A stretch of 64,000 nt of DNA from JADZFO01 sp964512635 (GTDB taxonomy: Bacteria; 4484-113; JAFGCY01): NCBI GenBank assembly GCA_964512635.1, contig CAZEJB010000007.1, positions 56,570-120,569 on the forward strand, written 5' to 3'. Below the pieces are notes generated by a model. The model had not been told where the DNA came from. It worked only from the letters and a program-made list of their open reading frames with translations, and did no database searches. A program made the position numbers and the translations under genes. This document shows, in pieces, positions 13,380 through 23,825 of the stretch; position 1 is the stretch's first letter, and each line of letters starts with the position of its first letter.

Positions 13380-15475
13380 ACAGCGCTACCGGCGGCAGCA
13401 CCGGTTTCAGCGCGGTGTCCAGTGGTTCAACCGGGGAGACAGCCCGCGGCCTTTCCCGCGCCCAGCGCGCACTTTGTTATCTGCTGCTGGTCGTCGGTCT
13501 GGTCTTCGCCTCCATCTCGGCGGCCCAGCGTATCGGCGCAGATAACGACTACCGCGAGGTTATGGTGCTGGTGGACTGGCAGGGCCTCACCGGCCTGCCG
13601 GAGGTGGAGTCAAGCCCGGGCCTGTTCCTGAAGCCTGAAGAGCGCGAAGTACGCTGGAAGCTGCTGGAGAGAATCCCGAAAGCCATGCTGTGCTACGGGG
13701 AAGAGACCGTGGCCCAGCTTGTTAACGAGAACATCCTCAAGGCCGCGGCCTTCCGTGGAGAAGCGCCGACCTATGTAGTCACCGACAAGCGCCTGATCGA
13801 CGACCTGGCCGCGGGCTGCTCGCGGCATGGGTACGCCTTTGACTTCGCCAGCGATGGCAGCATGCTGATCCAGTTTCCCGAACTTGGCCAGGAGGCACTG
13901 AACAACCTGCCGGTCTGCTGGCGCAGCGACTTCATCGACCAGGCGCGGGAGCGTGACATCCCTATCGTGCTGCGGCCGGACGGCAGCGAGTATCTGGGTC
14001 CTGGAGGGCTGGAAGCGACGCTGGGCTTTTGCCAGCAGCAGCCACTCATCCTGTTCCAAGGCAATACAGTGCTCGGCTATCCCGGCCGGCTCGACGACAC
14101 CATCAAGATGCTGCGCTCACAAAAGCAGGTCTATGGCTGGGTCGAGTTTGACGAGCAGGACGGCGGCGAGGTACTTGCCAGCAAACTGGCGCCCTGGATC
14201 ATCCGCGTGCACTCCATCACCGCCGAGGAGATGGAAAAATACAGCGTCGCGGATGCGGTTCAGCGCTTTTACCGCGCACTGTCCGAGCGCAACATTCGCT
14301 GCATTTATCTGCGTCCTTATGTTTCCGGCCCACTGCTGAATGCTGCCGACGAAACTGGCAGCTCAAGCTCAACCGCGGGCTACCGCACACGCCTGTTTGA
14401 ACTGAACAGCCGCTACTTCAGTTCAGTGCAAGACATGCTGGTCGGGGCCGGCTATCGCATCACCGACAAAGTCAGGCCGCCACACGATGCGCCGCGCTGG
14501 CTCAAGAGTATTCGCCCCCTGCCCTTTGCGCTGGCCAAGGGTGGAGTCTTCGTGCTGCTGCTGGCGCTTCTGTTCCCCCTGCTTCGGCGCTGGGTCTTCA
14601 GCGCCCTGCTGGGTCTGGTTGCGCTGAAAGCCGTCGCTGCTTTGTTTGTTCCACAGCTGCTGACTATCTTTCTGCTAGAGACCGCCGTCATCTTCCCGCT
14701 GTGGGCCTTCTTCGGCTCGCTGAAGCTCTATCAGTCGCTGGTCCGAGAGCGGCCAGCCTGGTGCCCGCGGCGCTGGCTGACGGCCATGGGCTGCCTGATA
14801 CTGGCGAGCCTGATCTCAGCTTCCGGCGGCCTGCTGATTCACAGCGTGCTGTGGGACGAGCGGATGATGCTGCATGTCGGCCAGTTCCGCGGAGTCACAA
14901 TCGGGCTGGCCCTGCCGATGCTGGTCCTGGCAGCCTATGCCTGGCAGGCTGAAAGCCTGCAGGACGCCTGGGACAGCGCACGGCGCGGTCTGACCGACTA
15001 CTGGCTGCGCTTCAGTCAGCTTTGGCAGGCGCCGATCCGCTATGGCGACGTGGCCTTCATCCTGATCGCGCTGGGTGTGCTGGGCATTGTGCTGCTGCGC
15101 AGCGGCAATGAGGGCGGCCTGCCGGTGCTGGACTTCGAGACAATGCTGCGTGGCAGCCTGGAGCAGGCCCTGACCGTCCGCCCGCGGACCAAGGAGCTGC
15201 TGGGCCATCCGGCCTTCGTGCTCTTCCTGCTGTCCCTGCCCTGGCGCAACCGCCTCAGCCTGCTGCTGGGCCTCGCAGGCATGCTGGGACAGGTCAGCAT
15301 CCTCAACACCTTCTGCCACATCCACACGCCGCTGCTGGTGACACTTCAGCGCGTGGGCCTCGGCCTGCTGATCGGCCTGATCAGTGCGGCGCTCTGGGGC
15401 GTGATTGTGCAGGCAATCGCGTGGGGATCTGGAAAGCTCAGGTCCCGCTACTCAAAGCCACAAGCGGCGGCGTAG
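13370..15475 (+). CDS. DUF5693 family multi-pass membrane protein
   Basis: 701 residues. A hydrophilic N-terminus, one helix (LCYLLLVVGLVFASISAAQ), a large extracytoplasmic domain beginning YREVMVLVDWQGL (the DUF5693 signature style), and from about residue 385 a block of 8-9 membrane helices (KGGVFVLLLALLFPLL, TIFLLETAVIFPLWAFFG, VAFILIALGVLGIVLL). DUF5693 proteins often neighbour cell-surface polysaccharide genes in other bacteria; that is recalled, not shown here. The start overlaps the previous gene by ten bases. No catalytic motif is evident. Confidence 0.82.
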   Translation: MEVNSATGGSTGFSAVSSGSTGETARGLSRAQRALCYLLLVVGLVFASISAAQRIGADNDYREVMVLVDWQGLTGLPEVESSPGLFLKPEEREVRWKLLERIPKAMLCYGEETVAQLVNENILKAAAFRGEAPTYVVTDKRLIDDLAAGCSRHGYAFDFASDGSMLIQFPELGQEALNNLPVCWRSDFIDQARERDIPIVLRPDGSEYLGPGGLEATLGFCQQQPLILFQGNTVLGYPGRLDDTIKMLRSQKQVYGWVEFDEQDGGEVLASKLAPWIIRVHSITAEEMEKYSVADAVQRFYRALSERNIRCIYLRPYVSGPLLNAADETGSSSSTAGYRTRLFELNSRYFSSVQDMLVGAGYRITDKVRPPHDAPRWLKSIRPLPFALAKGGVFVLLLALLFPLLRRWVFSALLGLVALKAVAALFVPQLLTIFLLETAVIFPLWAFFGSLKLYQSLVRERPAWCPRRWLTAMGCLILASLISASGGLLIHSVLWDERMMLHVGQFRGVTIGLALPMLVLAAYAWQAESLQDAWDSARRGLTDYWLRFSQLWQAPIRYGDVAFILIALGVLGIVLLRSGNEGGLPVLDFETMLRGSLEQALTVRPRTKELLGHPAFVLFLLSLPWRNRLSLLLGLAGMLGQVSILNTFCHIHTPLLVTLQRVGLGLLIGLISAALWGVIVQAIAWGSGKLRSRYSKPQAAA

Positions 15476-15482
15476 CAGGTCG

Positions 15483-15929
15483 ATGCGTCGCATTGGCATA
15501 CTGCAGCTGATGTGTGCACTGGCCTGCCTTGTTCTGGGCTGGCTGATGTGGCGCGCCGACGACGCCCTCCTGTATGCCGGTGCCTACCTCCCGCAGGTGC
15601 TGATAGCCCTGCTGCTCCTGCTGGCAGCAGCCGGCAACTTCTATGCTGACAACACCGTGGGCAACGGTGGTGAAACGGCACGCCCGAAGTACCAGGGTCC
15701 CCTGCTGGTGGCGATATGTGGTGCCATGCTGCTTGTATTCAGATACAGCCCGCTTATCGGTCGCGGCAGAAGGCATCAGCTCTACACCGTGCGATTTCTT
15801 GAAGGCTTCCACGACTACATCGAGCCCTTCAGCCTCTGGCTGCTGTTGCTGGGCTGTGTGATCATCGCCACTGCGGTGCTGAGCTATGTGCTGGAATACA
15901 GCGCCTGGAAGCAGAACAGCAGGTACTAG
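15483..15929 (+). CDS. Small four-helix membrane protein
   Basis: 148 residues from ATG 15483, seven bases after the DUF5693 stop. Helices: LQLMCALACLVLGWLMW, LPQVLIALLLLLAAAG, LLVAICGAMLLVF, LWLLLLGCVIIATAVLSYV. No family recognised. The position suggests that it works with the DUF5693 protein. Its TAG stop (15927-15929) is embedded in a -10-like box TAGACT for the next gene. Confidence 0.7.
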   Translation: MRRIGILQLMCALACLVLGWLMWRADDALLYAGAYLPQVLIALLLLLAAAGNFYADNTVGNGGETARPKYQGPLLVAICGAMLLVFRYSPLIGRGRRHQLYTVRFLEGFHDYIEPFSLWLLLLGCVIIATAVLSYVLEYSAWKQNSRY

Positions 15930-15932
15930 ACT
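15927..15932 (+). promoter_or_regulatory. -10 box TAGACT for the methyltransferase (leaderless)
   Basis: TAGACT overlaps the upstream stop codon and ends six bases before ATG 15939. Confidence 0.45.
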
Positions 15933-15938
15933 CTATCC

Positions 15939-16901
15939 ATGCCCTGCCGCTGCTGCGGCAACGAGGCAGGCAGCCGAGTCTTCGTTGCCCCTGAAATTTC
16001 TTATGGCACGCGCGAGCCCTTCGACTACCTCGAATGCGCCGCCTGCGGCAGCCTGCAGATCCGGGAGATCCCAGCTGACCTCTCGCGCTTCTATCCCGCC
16101 GACTACTATGCCTATACGCAAAAGCGCGAAGCGCAGGAGCGCGGCCTGAAGCACTGGCTCAAGCGCTGCCGTACACGCGCGGCGCTGGGCGCACCTGACC
16201 CGGCAGGCTGGCTGGCATTGAAGCTGCTGGGCCGGCCGGCGATGCTCCGCTACTTCAGGCTGATGGGCCTGCGTTTCGACAGCTGCATCCTGGACGTCGG
16301 CTGCGGCGCCGGCGAGCTGCTGGCGACGCTGCGCAACTGGGGCTTCACACGGCTTGAGGGCATAGACGCCTTCGCCTCAGAGGCGGTGAACGAACCCGGT
16401 CTGCGAATCCGCCTGCTCGATCTGGCGCAGCTTGACCCGGCTGAGCGCTTTGACGCCCTGCTCTTTAACCACAGCTTTGAGCACCTGCCCGATCCGGCCG
16501 CGGCGCTTCGCGACGCCCGCCAGCGACTCACGCCCGGCGGCGGCGTACTGATCCGCATTCCGGTGGCGGGCTGCAGGGCCTGGCGCGAATACGGAGTGCT
16601 CTGGGCCGGGCTTGATGCGCCGCGGCACCTGTGCATCCCCAGCGAGAAGGGCATGCGGATGCTGGCTGAGCGCTGCGGCTTTGAGGTGTCGGCGGTCATC
16701 TACGACTCCAGCGCGCGGCAGTTCTGGGTCAGTGAGCAGAACCGCAAGGGCATCCCGGTGACCAGCCCGGAAAGCTTCTTCATCAGGCGCCGCTCCCCGC
16801 ACTTTGATGCCGAGCAGTTTGCCAAGTGGGAACGCGAGGCCAGGCGCCTCAACGCCGCCAGCGACGGGGACTGCGCTGCTTTTGTGCTGAAGCTGCTTTA
16901 G
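15939..16901 (+). CDS. Class I SAM methyltransferase with N-terminal zinc ribbon
   Basis: 320 residues. The first 35 residues contain CRCC and CAAC cysteine pairs (MPCRCCGNEAG, LECAACGSLQIRE), a zinc-ribbon layout common in sugar or surface-glycan methyltransferases. The SAM-binding motif is ILDVGCGAGELLATL, followed by LEGIDAF and the motif IV-like FDALLFNHSFEHLPDP; this is the Methyltransf_23 style. It likely methylates a small molecule or nucleotide-sugar-linked substrate. It closes the 10-17 kb plus-strand run and has its own -10 box at 15927. Confidence 0.85.
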   Translation: MPCRCCGNEAGSRVFVAPEISYGTREPFDYLECAACGSLQIREIPADLSRFYPADYYAYTQKREAQERGLKHWLKRCRTRAALGAPDPAGWLALKLLGRPAMLRYFRLMGLRFDSCILDVGCGAGELLATLRNWGFTRLEGIDAFASEAVNEPGLRIRLLDLAQLDPAERFDALLFNHSFEHLPDPAAALRDARQRLTPGGGVLIRIPVAGCRAWREYGVLWAGLDAPRHLCIPSEKGMRMLAERCGFEVSAVIYDSSARQFWVSEQNRKGIPVTSPESFFIRRRSPHFDAEQFAKWEREARRLNAASDGDCAAFVLKLL

Positions 16902-16902
16902 C

Positions 16903-16990
16903 TGTAGGGGCGGTCTTGACCCGCCCATCCTCCTGCCACTGTGGTCGTCTGGCGGAAAGCAGCGTGGGTCGGTCAAGACCGACCCCTACA
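16903..16990. repeat. REPIN-like inverted pair of palindromic units
   Basis: Left unit 16903-16926 (TGTAGGGGCGGTCTTGACCC...) and right unit 16966-16990 (the same on the other strand: GGTCAAGACC...CCCCTACA) flank a 39-base spacer. It lies between two convergent genes and can fold as a long hairpin, so it may also stop transcription from both sides. A second copy of the same architecture interrupts rarA at 40852-40916. Confidence 0.75.
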
Positions 16991-16995
16991 CTTGC

Positions 16996-19029
<2,034 letters not shown>

Positions 19030-19035
19030 ACTCTG

Positions 19036-19041
19036 ATTATA
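19036..19041 (-). promoter_or_regulatory. -10 box TATAAT for acs (leaderless)
   Basis: Consensus TATAAT ends six bases (cagagt) before the ATG at 19029, leaving no room for a ribosome-binding site. Confidence 0.65.
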
Positions 19042-19100
19042 GGCAGGGCGCGCTCTGCTCTCGAGTCGCAAAAAATGCATGAAGACGTGTTGGAACTGGT

Positions 19101-19982
19101 CTAGTCCGGGTTGCCTGCATCGAGGAATGGGTTTGGCTCGTCTGCGCGGTGCAACTTTCCATGCCAGGGAACAAGCTGGCCCGGCTCGAAGTAGAGGACC
19201 TGAAAGTCGTCCTGCAGAATCTTGTCATTATTCTCACCGCAGACCACTACACGCCAGACGCTGGGTTGGCGATTGCCAATCTTGGCCGGGTCTGTTTCAA
19301 GCTTGTGGCTGGCGGAGTAACTCGTGGGCTCAATGCGCTGAATACAGATCGCGCCGGGTTCCCATACTTCCGGTTCAAAAGTCTGATACACACTACCGCT
19401 GATGGGGTTTACCGCCGCCGCCATGTTCATGTATTGCATTGAGCGGCTCAGTGTCATCCAGTCCTTGATCTGCCCCGGCTCCTTCAACTGGGGACAGAGT
19501 TCCAAACCATCCTGGGGCAGTTCCCCGTGTGCTACGGCGTAATCAATCACCTTGGCGACAATGGTCTTTGGAGCAAACGTGACGCCTTCTCCCAGATCCA
19601 GTACGCCAGTCATGCGTTTTTCTGCGGGTGTCAGGTCTGCAAGTTTGTCGGTATAGATGAAGCCGGCGGGCAGGCTGATGATTTCTCCCGCCTGTGCGGG
19701 CGGCTCTTGTTGGGGTGTGCTTCCAGGTACAACAGGCAGTTCTGAAAGCAACTCACCGAAGGACTGACCGAGCAAAATCCTGCGGCTTGCCTCTGGGCTT
19801 TCGGTTGTTTCCCGGGCTGGTGGCCCTCCAGTCCGGCCTACCTGAGTTTTAGTATTCGTGGAAGGCGCTGGCTTGGGATTGCAGGAAAGCAGGCCGAATA
19901 CAAGAATCAGCACTGCTAGAAGCAAGGCCCGCGTCTCCAACCACCTGGGTGGAACGAGCGCTCGATAGTTCATCCTTTGCAT
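19101..19982 (-). CDS. Secreted lipoprotein, paralogue of the 20038-20787 protein
   Basis: 293 residues from ATG 19982, with GAGG seven bases upstream. Lipobox ends GLLSC (Cys34) after a long hydrophobic core (ALLLAVLILVF). The C-terminal half shares a pattern with the next gene upstream: AAAVNPISGSVYQTFEPEVW then PGAICIQRIEP here, against GINPVTGRFYESFQSREW and PGGIFIERMPD there. No known domain recognised. Composition is less GC-rich than acs. Both genes sit between acs and a duplicated fragment of the acs 5' end, so they look like an inserted cassette. Confidence 0.75.
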   Translation of the reverse strand: MQRMNYRALVPPRWLETRALLLAVLILVFGLLSCNPKPAPSTNTKTQVGRTGGPPARETTESPEASRRILLGQSFGELLSELPVVPGSTPQQEPPAQAGEIISLPAGFIYTDKLADLTPAEKRMTGVLDLGEGVTFAPKTIVAKVIDYAVAHGELPQDGLELCPQLKEPGQIKDWMTLSRSMQYMNMAAAVNPISGSVYQTFEPEVWEPGAICIQRIEPTSYSASHKLETDPAKIGNRQPSVWRVVVCGENNDKILQDDFQVLYFEPGQLVPWHGKLHRADEPNPFLDAGNPD

Positions 19983-20037
19983 ATGGTCGCCTCTATCGCA
20001 TCGGTATGCCTTCCTCGTTCCACCCATAGACCCAAGA

Positions 20038-20787
20038 TCACTTAGGCATCATAGGCATATCTGGGTTCGCCTCCGCAGCGTCGATGATTGCCTGTTCATA
20101 GGCCGGATCAGGCTTGCCATTGGCAATCTCGTAGTCGTCCAGCAGCACCGAACCCTGCTGCGCACCGTAGATTATGTAGTGGAACATCACCGGCGCGTTG
20201 GTGCCATCTTCGCTTATGTAGTTGGGAAAGCGCGAGAGCAGAAAGTCATCAGGCATCCGCTCAATGAATATTCCGCCAGGAGTCCATTCGCGAGATTGAA
20301 AACTCTCGTAGAATCGCCCGGTAACAGGGTTGATTCCCTGACAACAGGCCAGGTAGCGCTCATCATCGCTTAGATTCTCGATGTACTGCACGCCTTGAAT
20401 CTGCTCTGCATCCTGATAGAGGGCAAGCCCATTCGCCGGCAGACTGCCGGTGGTCAAGAGCTGGTTGGATGCCCGCCGCAAAGTACTAGCTACGGTATGA
20501 AAGTTGCCATTGCTCAGCAGCATGACCCCCAGTATCTTCTGTTCAGCAAGGGATGGCTCGTGGCCCAGCGCACCGGCAGGATCATGAATCCCAAACTGGA
20601 AGCCAATGGAGGCTTTGGAACGCAGATCGCTTGAGTTGGCCGGTATCAGGCCGGCTGCTGCTGTATAGGTGCTGAAGTCTGTGGTCATCATGGTCTTGCA
20701 GTCTTCCTCATTCTGACCAAAAACCCGATGGACACCCGCACAGGCAAGCACGGTCGCGATTACAAGCGGAAGCAAGTGAAGCTTCAT
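20038..20787 (-). CDS. Secreted protein, paralogue of the 19101-19982 lipoprotein
   Basis: 249 residues; start ATG 20787 is preceded by GGGAGG with five-base spacing. Signal peptide MKLHLLPLVIATVLACAGVHRVFGQ, possibly cleaved after FGQ rather than lipidated. The shared region (NPVTGRFYESF, W, PGGIFIERM, then YIIYGAQQGSVLLDDYEI) marks it as a paralogue of its neighbour, which has VVVCGENNDKILQDDFQV in the same place. The function is unknown; the layout recalls pseudopilin-derived or surface proteins but without clear motifs. The pair forms an operon. Confidence 0.75.
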   Translation of the reverse strand: MKLHLLPLVIATVLACAGVHRVFGQNEEDCKTMMTTDFSTYTAAAGLIPANSSDLRSKASIGFQFGIHDPAGALGHEPSLAEQKILGVMLLSNGNFHTVASTLRRASNQLLTTGSLPANGLALYQDAEQIQGVQYIENLSDDERYLACCQGINPVTGRFYESFQSREWTPGGIFIERMPDDFLLSRFPNYISEDGTNAPVMFHYIIYGAQQGSVLLDDYEIANGKPDPAYEQAIIDAAEANPDMPMMPK

Positions 20788-21086
20788 AAATACCTCCCTT
20801 TAAAACGACATCCTAACTCGGCCAGTATAACCACGCTCAATGCCTTGTCAATGAATGTTCCCAAAGTTTCCCACTCCAAGCAGGAATGTCATCACCTATA
20901 AGTGTTGTTGCATGTAGTGCGAGGCCCAGTTTAATGCTGTTCATAGTCTATATGCGCAACTTTGACACTGTTTACCCACAAGGCAAATCTGTTTCGAGCG
21001 AACCGCTCGGTCTATTCATGCTCATCTTGATTCTAAGCTGACTGAGAAAGTACAGATCTTGATTCAACATTCTGACCACTCTAGAG
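20788..21086. other. AT-richer intergenic region upstream of the secreted-protein pair
   Basis: About 300 bases with no convincing gene on either strand. It holds the GGGAGG site of the 20038-20787 gene and presumably its promoter. Its composition differs from the flanking GC-rich genes and it ends where the acs 5' duplication begins. Confidence 0.5.
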
Positions 21087-21167
21087 TCAAACGCGGACAT
21101 CCACAATTGGCGCGAACTCGCGCTCCTCGACCAGAAGGTCGCTGATATGGGTGTCCTGCTCGCTCAT
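21087..21167 (-). pseudogene. Duplicated 5' end of acs (26-codon remnant)
   Basis: Reads MSEQDTHISDLLVEEREF, as in acs, then diverges (APIVDVRV) and stops. The similarity covers 21109-21187, including the -10 box ATTATA (21174-21179 on the plus strand, TATAAT on the minus) six bases before the ATG, with under ten mismatches to 18971-19049. It is on the same strand as acs and about 2.1 kb upstream of it. It may still direct transcription through the inserted genes or encode a short peptide. Confidence 0.85.
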
Positions 21168-21196
21168 GGGCTGATTATAGGCAGCGCGGTCGTCGG

Positions 21197-22633
21197 CTAG
21201 GACCCGCCCGCCTTACCGTAGTCCAGGGCCTGATAGCGCGCAAAACGCGGCAGTGCCCAGTCCCTGTACCAGTCGCGGGAGCTTGCCGTCGCCTGCAGCG
21301 CATTGGCGGCCCAGGCGCTGTAGGTCTGGCGGGCTGTCCCCTCGAAGCTGCGCTGCGCCAGCTCGGGGATAAGTTGGATTGCCTCGGCCTGCTGTGCCTC
21401 GCTGAGCGGCTGGCCAATGCGCTGCTGCCAGTAGACATAGCTTTGCGCACCGGGCAGCGCCCAGAAATAGGCCAGCCGTCCGGCGGGCAGATTCCACAGG
21501 TCCGGCTGAGTGCCGCCGTAGAACACCAAGGGCGAAGTCGTCGCATAGTCCAGCGACGCCATGGCCTCCGCCTGCCGCGTTGCCGGCGGGGCCCAGCAGA
21601 TATTCAGACGAGCCAGCCAGGTCATCGGCTGCTGGATCAACTGCGGGTCTGCTGTCCGCGCCTGGGCCAGCCGCAAAAAACAGCCCCGCAGTTCCGCCGC
21701 GAGTTCGAGGTCCCGGTCCTGCAGCGCCTGGTCAGTGATTCCGGTAAAAAGGTCATAGTCGCGCAGCAGCAGCGGCGGGTCATCCGTCAGTTCCGCGTCG
21801 AGCACCAGACCAGCCACGGCAAGGTTGCCGGGATCTTTGAAGTCCTCAAAGTGCTCGTGCACATAGCTCAGCGGAAAGATTCGGGGCAGTTCAGCATGTG
21901 CTGCGCTGTTGCCGGCCCTGATCGACTCCCGGGCGCGCTGATAGTCATTTTGCTGCAGGTAGAACTCAGCCAGAGAGTAGTGCGCCCAGGCCTCGTCAGG
22001 CATCTCGCGGACGAGCGTCCGCAACAGTTTGCCTTCTTCACCGATGAAATGAAACAGACCCCCGCGGAATTCCGCGCGATCCTCCGGCGTCATCCAGCCA
22101 CCCTCTTCGCCGGCGCTGCCGCTGAGCTCCGGCCACAGGCGGTAGGCATGGTCCATCTGCAGCTCCAGAAAGCGCAGGCGCATGGTGATGCTGGCTTCCT
22201 TGCGCTCTTTAAGCACCTCGGCGAAGTCAGTCGCATCCCGGATCAGCCGCCACAGGGCTTCGCCTTCCGGCAGTTCGTTCTGGCCGTCCAGCAGATACCA
22301 GTTCGCCGCGCCAATGCTGCAGAACTCCCGCAGTTCAAAGAAGCGTGGATCGGGCACCATGTCATGCCAGTCAATGAGCACACTCTCTGGAACAAAGGCC
22401 GGATGCCAGCCCTGCTGGCGCTGGGCCGCGGTGCTGGCACGCTCAAAGACCGCGGCGCTGTAGCGGTCCCACAGGGCATCGCCGGTTGGCACAGGCGGAG
22501 CAGAAAACACATCCAGCAGAGCGATTGCGGCTTCGGGAGGACTGGAACTGCCGGCTGCCAGCGCCGGGTCATCCCGGAAAGCTGTGCAAAGGAGCAGCAG
22601 GACGGTCACAAAGACGCAGCGCACAACACTCAT
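21197..22633 (-). CDS. Secreted TPR-like family protein (paralogue 1)
   Basis: 478 residues with a signal peptide (VFVTVLLLLCTAFRDDPALA). One of four paralogues in the window, sharing PTGDALWDRYSAAV near the N-terminus, helical TPR-like middle (ARESIRAGNSAAHAELP), the strongly conserved DPGNLAVAGLVLD, an ELRGCFLRLAQA segment and a C-terminal ALDY. The other members are at 23826, 31146 and 33789. No enzyme motif is present; the fold suggests protein-protein contact in the periplasm. A -10 box TATGAT ends six bases before the ATG, so the mRNA is probably leaderless. The family itself is not one I recognise. Confidence 0.8.
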   Translation of the reverse strand: MSVVRCVFVTVLLLLCTAFRDDPALAAGSSSPPEAAIALLDVFSAPPVPTGDALWDRYSAAVFERASTAAQRQQGWHPAFVPESVLIDWHDMVPDPRFFELREFCSIGAANWYLLDGQNELPEGEALWRLIRDATDFAEVLKERKEASITMRLRFLELQMDHAYRLWPELSGSAGEEGGWMTPEDRAEFRGGLFHFIGEEGKLLRTLVREMPDEAWAHYSLAEFYLQQNDYQRARESIRAGNSAAHAELPRIFPLSYVHEHFEDFKDPGNLAVAGLVLDAELTDDPPLLLRDYDLFTGITDQALQDRDLELAAELRGCFLRLAQARTADPQLIQQPMTWLARLNICWAPPATRQAEAMASLDYATTSPLVFYGGTQPDLWNLPAGRLAYFWALPGAQSYVYWQQRIGQPLSEAQQAEAIQLIPELAQRSFEGTARQTYSAWAANALQATASSRDWYRDWALPRFARYQALDYGKAGGS

Positions 22634-22639
22634 TTAGTG

Positions 22640-22645
22640 ATCATA
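22640..22645 (-). promoter_or_regulatory. -10 box TATGAT for the gene at 21197-22633 (leaderless)
   Basis: TATGAT ends six bases (cactaa) before ATG 22633. Confidence 0.5.
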
Positions 22646-22779
22646 GCGTCCGGCTGGACAAGCGCTGCTACCGAAACACCCGCCTTGCTTTCTGTATAGC
22701 TTTGATGAAGCCGGCTGCAACCTTACCGCTGAAATGCTATATTCGCCCCACGCATCACCCTGCCAGAGAGGAGACGACA

Positions 22780-23814
22780 GTGTCAACAAAGCCTGCTATT
22801 GATTCCAGTGAGCTTCAGGTGCATATGACCCTCTGCGCCCTGGCTTATACCGACGAAGTCGCTAACCCCGGTGAAACCGTGCCGCAGCAGATCCTGCGCA
22901 TGCGCACCGACATCAACGCCGCGCTACGCAACCCGGCCTATGCCACTACCAACGACTGGCTGATCGCCTGGGGGCCCGGCCTGAGCTCCGACCGCAGCAA
23001 CATGTTCTATGTCGCCAAGCAGCGCGGCGCGCCGGTCTTCGCCATCGTCATCCGCGGCACTGACTGGTCCTTTATCAATGACTGGTACGAGGACGGTGAT
23101 GTCTGGACCATGACCAACCCCTGGCAGGTTGGCCAGGTCGACGCTTATAACGAGATCTCCACGGGCTCGCATTTCGGCGTCCACCGGCTCAGTTCCCTAA
23201 AGAGCACCTACTACCTCGTCGGCGAGGATCCGGCCAGCGACCAGGCGGAGGTGGGCCTTAGCCCGCTGACTGCCTGGGAGTTCCTCTGCGGCCAGGCGCG
23301 CTGGCGCGGCGACATCGCCGTCTATGTCACCGGGCACAGTCTTGGCGGCTGTCTGGCCAACCTGCTGAGCTGCAAGCTGGACTATGAGCTGTCGATCGAC
23401 CCGCTGCCGATCAGCCTCTTCAGCACGACCTTTGCCGCGCCGACCGCCGGCAACTCTAACTATGCACAGTATTACGAGCAGCGCTATGGCTATAGCGCTC
23501 TGCGCGTGTTCAACGAGCTTGACCTGGTACCCCGCGGCTGGAGCGACGTCGGCAGCATCCCGGACATGTATGAGCCCTATATCTCCTGCCCCCTCAGCCT
23601 GCGCGCACTGTTTGACACCGTCTATGAAGGGCTGCAGCTCAGTGGCGTGGACTACACCCAGCCGGGCCCCAGCGAGAGCCTGCCAAACAGCATCAACATG
23701 CAGTGGCCGGACTTCTGCCAGCAGGTGGCCTGGAACCACAGCAGCCAGACCTACCTGCAGTTGCTCGGCGCGCCGCTGACCGGCCCGAATACCGGCTTCC
23801 CAACCTGTCCCTGA
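22780..23814 (+). CDS. Class 3 (fungal-type) lipase-like alpha/beta hydrolase
   Basis: 344 residues from GTG 22780, preceded by GAGAGGAG with good spacing; there is no signal peptide. The nucleophile elbow is GHSLGG at residues 185-190 (Ser187), preceded by FAIVIRGTDW (oxyanion strand, residues 87-96), and FNELDLVPRGW supplies a plausible catalytic Asp. The layout is that of the Lipase_3 family, which hydrolyses acylglycerols or phospholipids. The His is probably in the C-terminal region (WNHSSQTYLQ). It is divergent from one TPR-like gene and convergent with another; no operon partner. Confidence 0.85.
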   Translation: MSTKPAIDSSELQVHMTLCALAYTDEVANPGETVPQQILRMRTDINAALRNPAYATTNDWLIAWGPGLSSDRSNMFYVAKQRGAPVFAIVIRGTDWSFINDWYEDGDVWTMTNPWQVGQVDAYNEISTGSHFGVHRLSSLKSTYYLVGEDPASDQAEVGLSPLTAWEFLCGQARWRGDIAVYVTGHSLGGCLANLLSCKLDYELSIDPLPISLFSTTFAAPTAGNSNYAQYYEQRYGYSALRVFNELDLVPRGWSDVGSIPDMYEPYISCPLSLRALFDTVYEGLQLSGVDYTQPGPSESLPNSINMQWPDFCQQVAWNHSSQTYLQLLGAPLTGPNTGFPTCP

Positions 23815-23825
23815 CCTGAGTGGGG

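Noticed and set aside
19081..21086. Insertion sequence between acs and its 5' fragment
   Set aside because: No transposase gene and no terminal inverted repeats; the two genes encode secreted proteins.
21374..22699. 441-codon plus-strand open frame
   Set aside because: Antisense to the TPR-like gene at 21197-22633, whose paralogues confirm the minus-strand reading.
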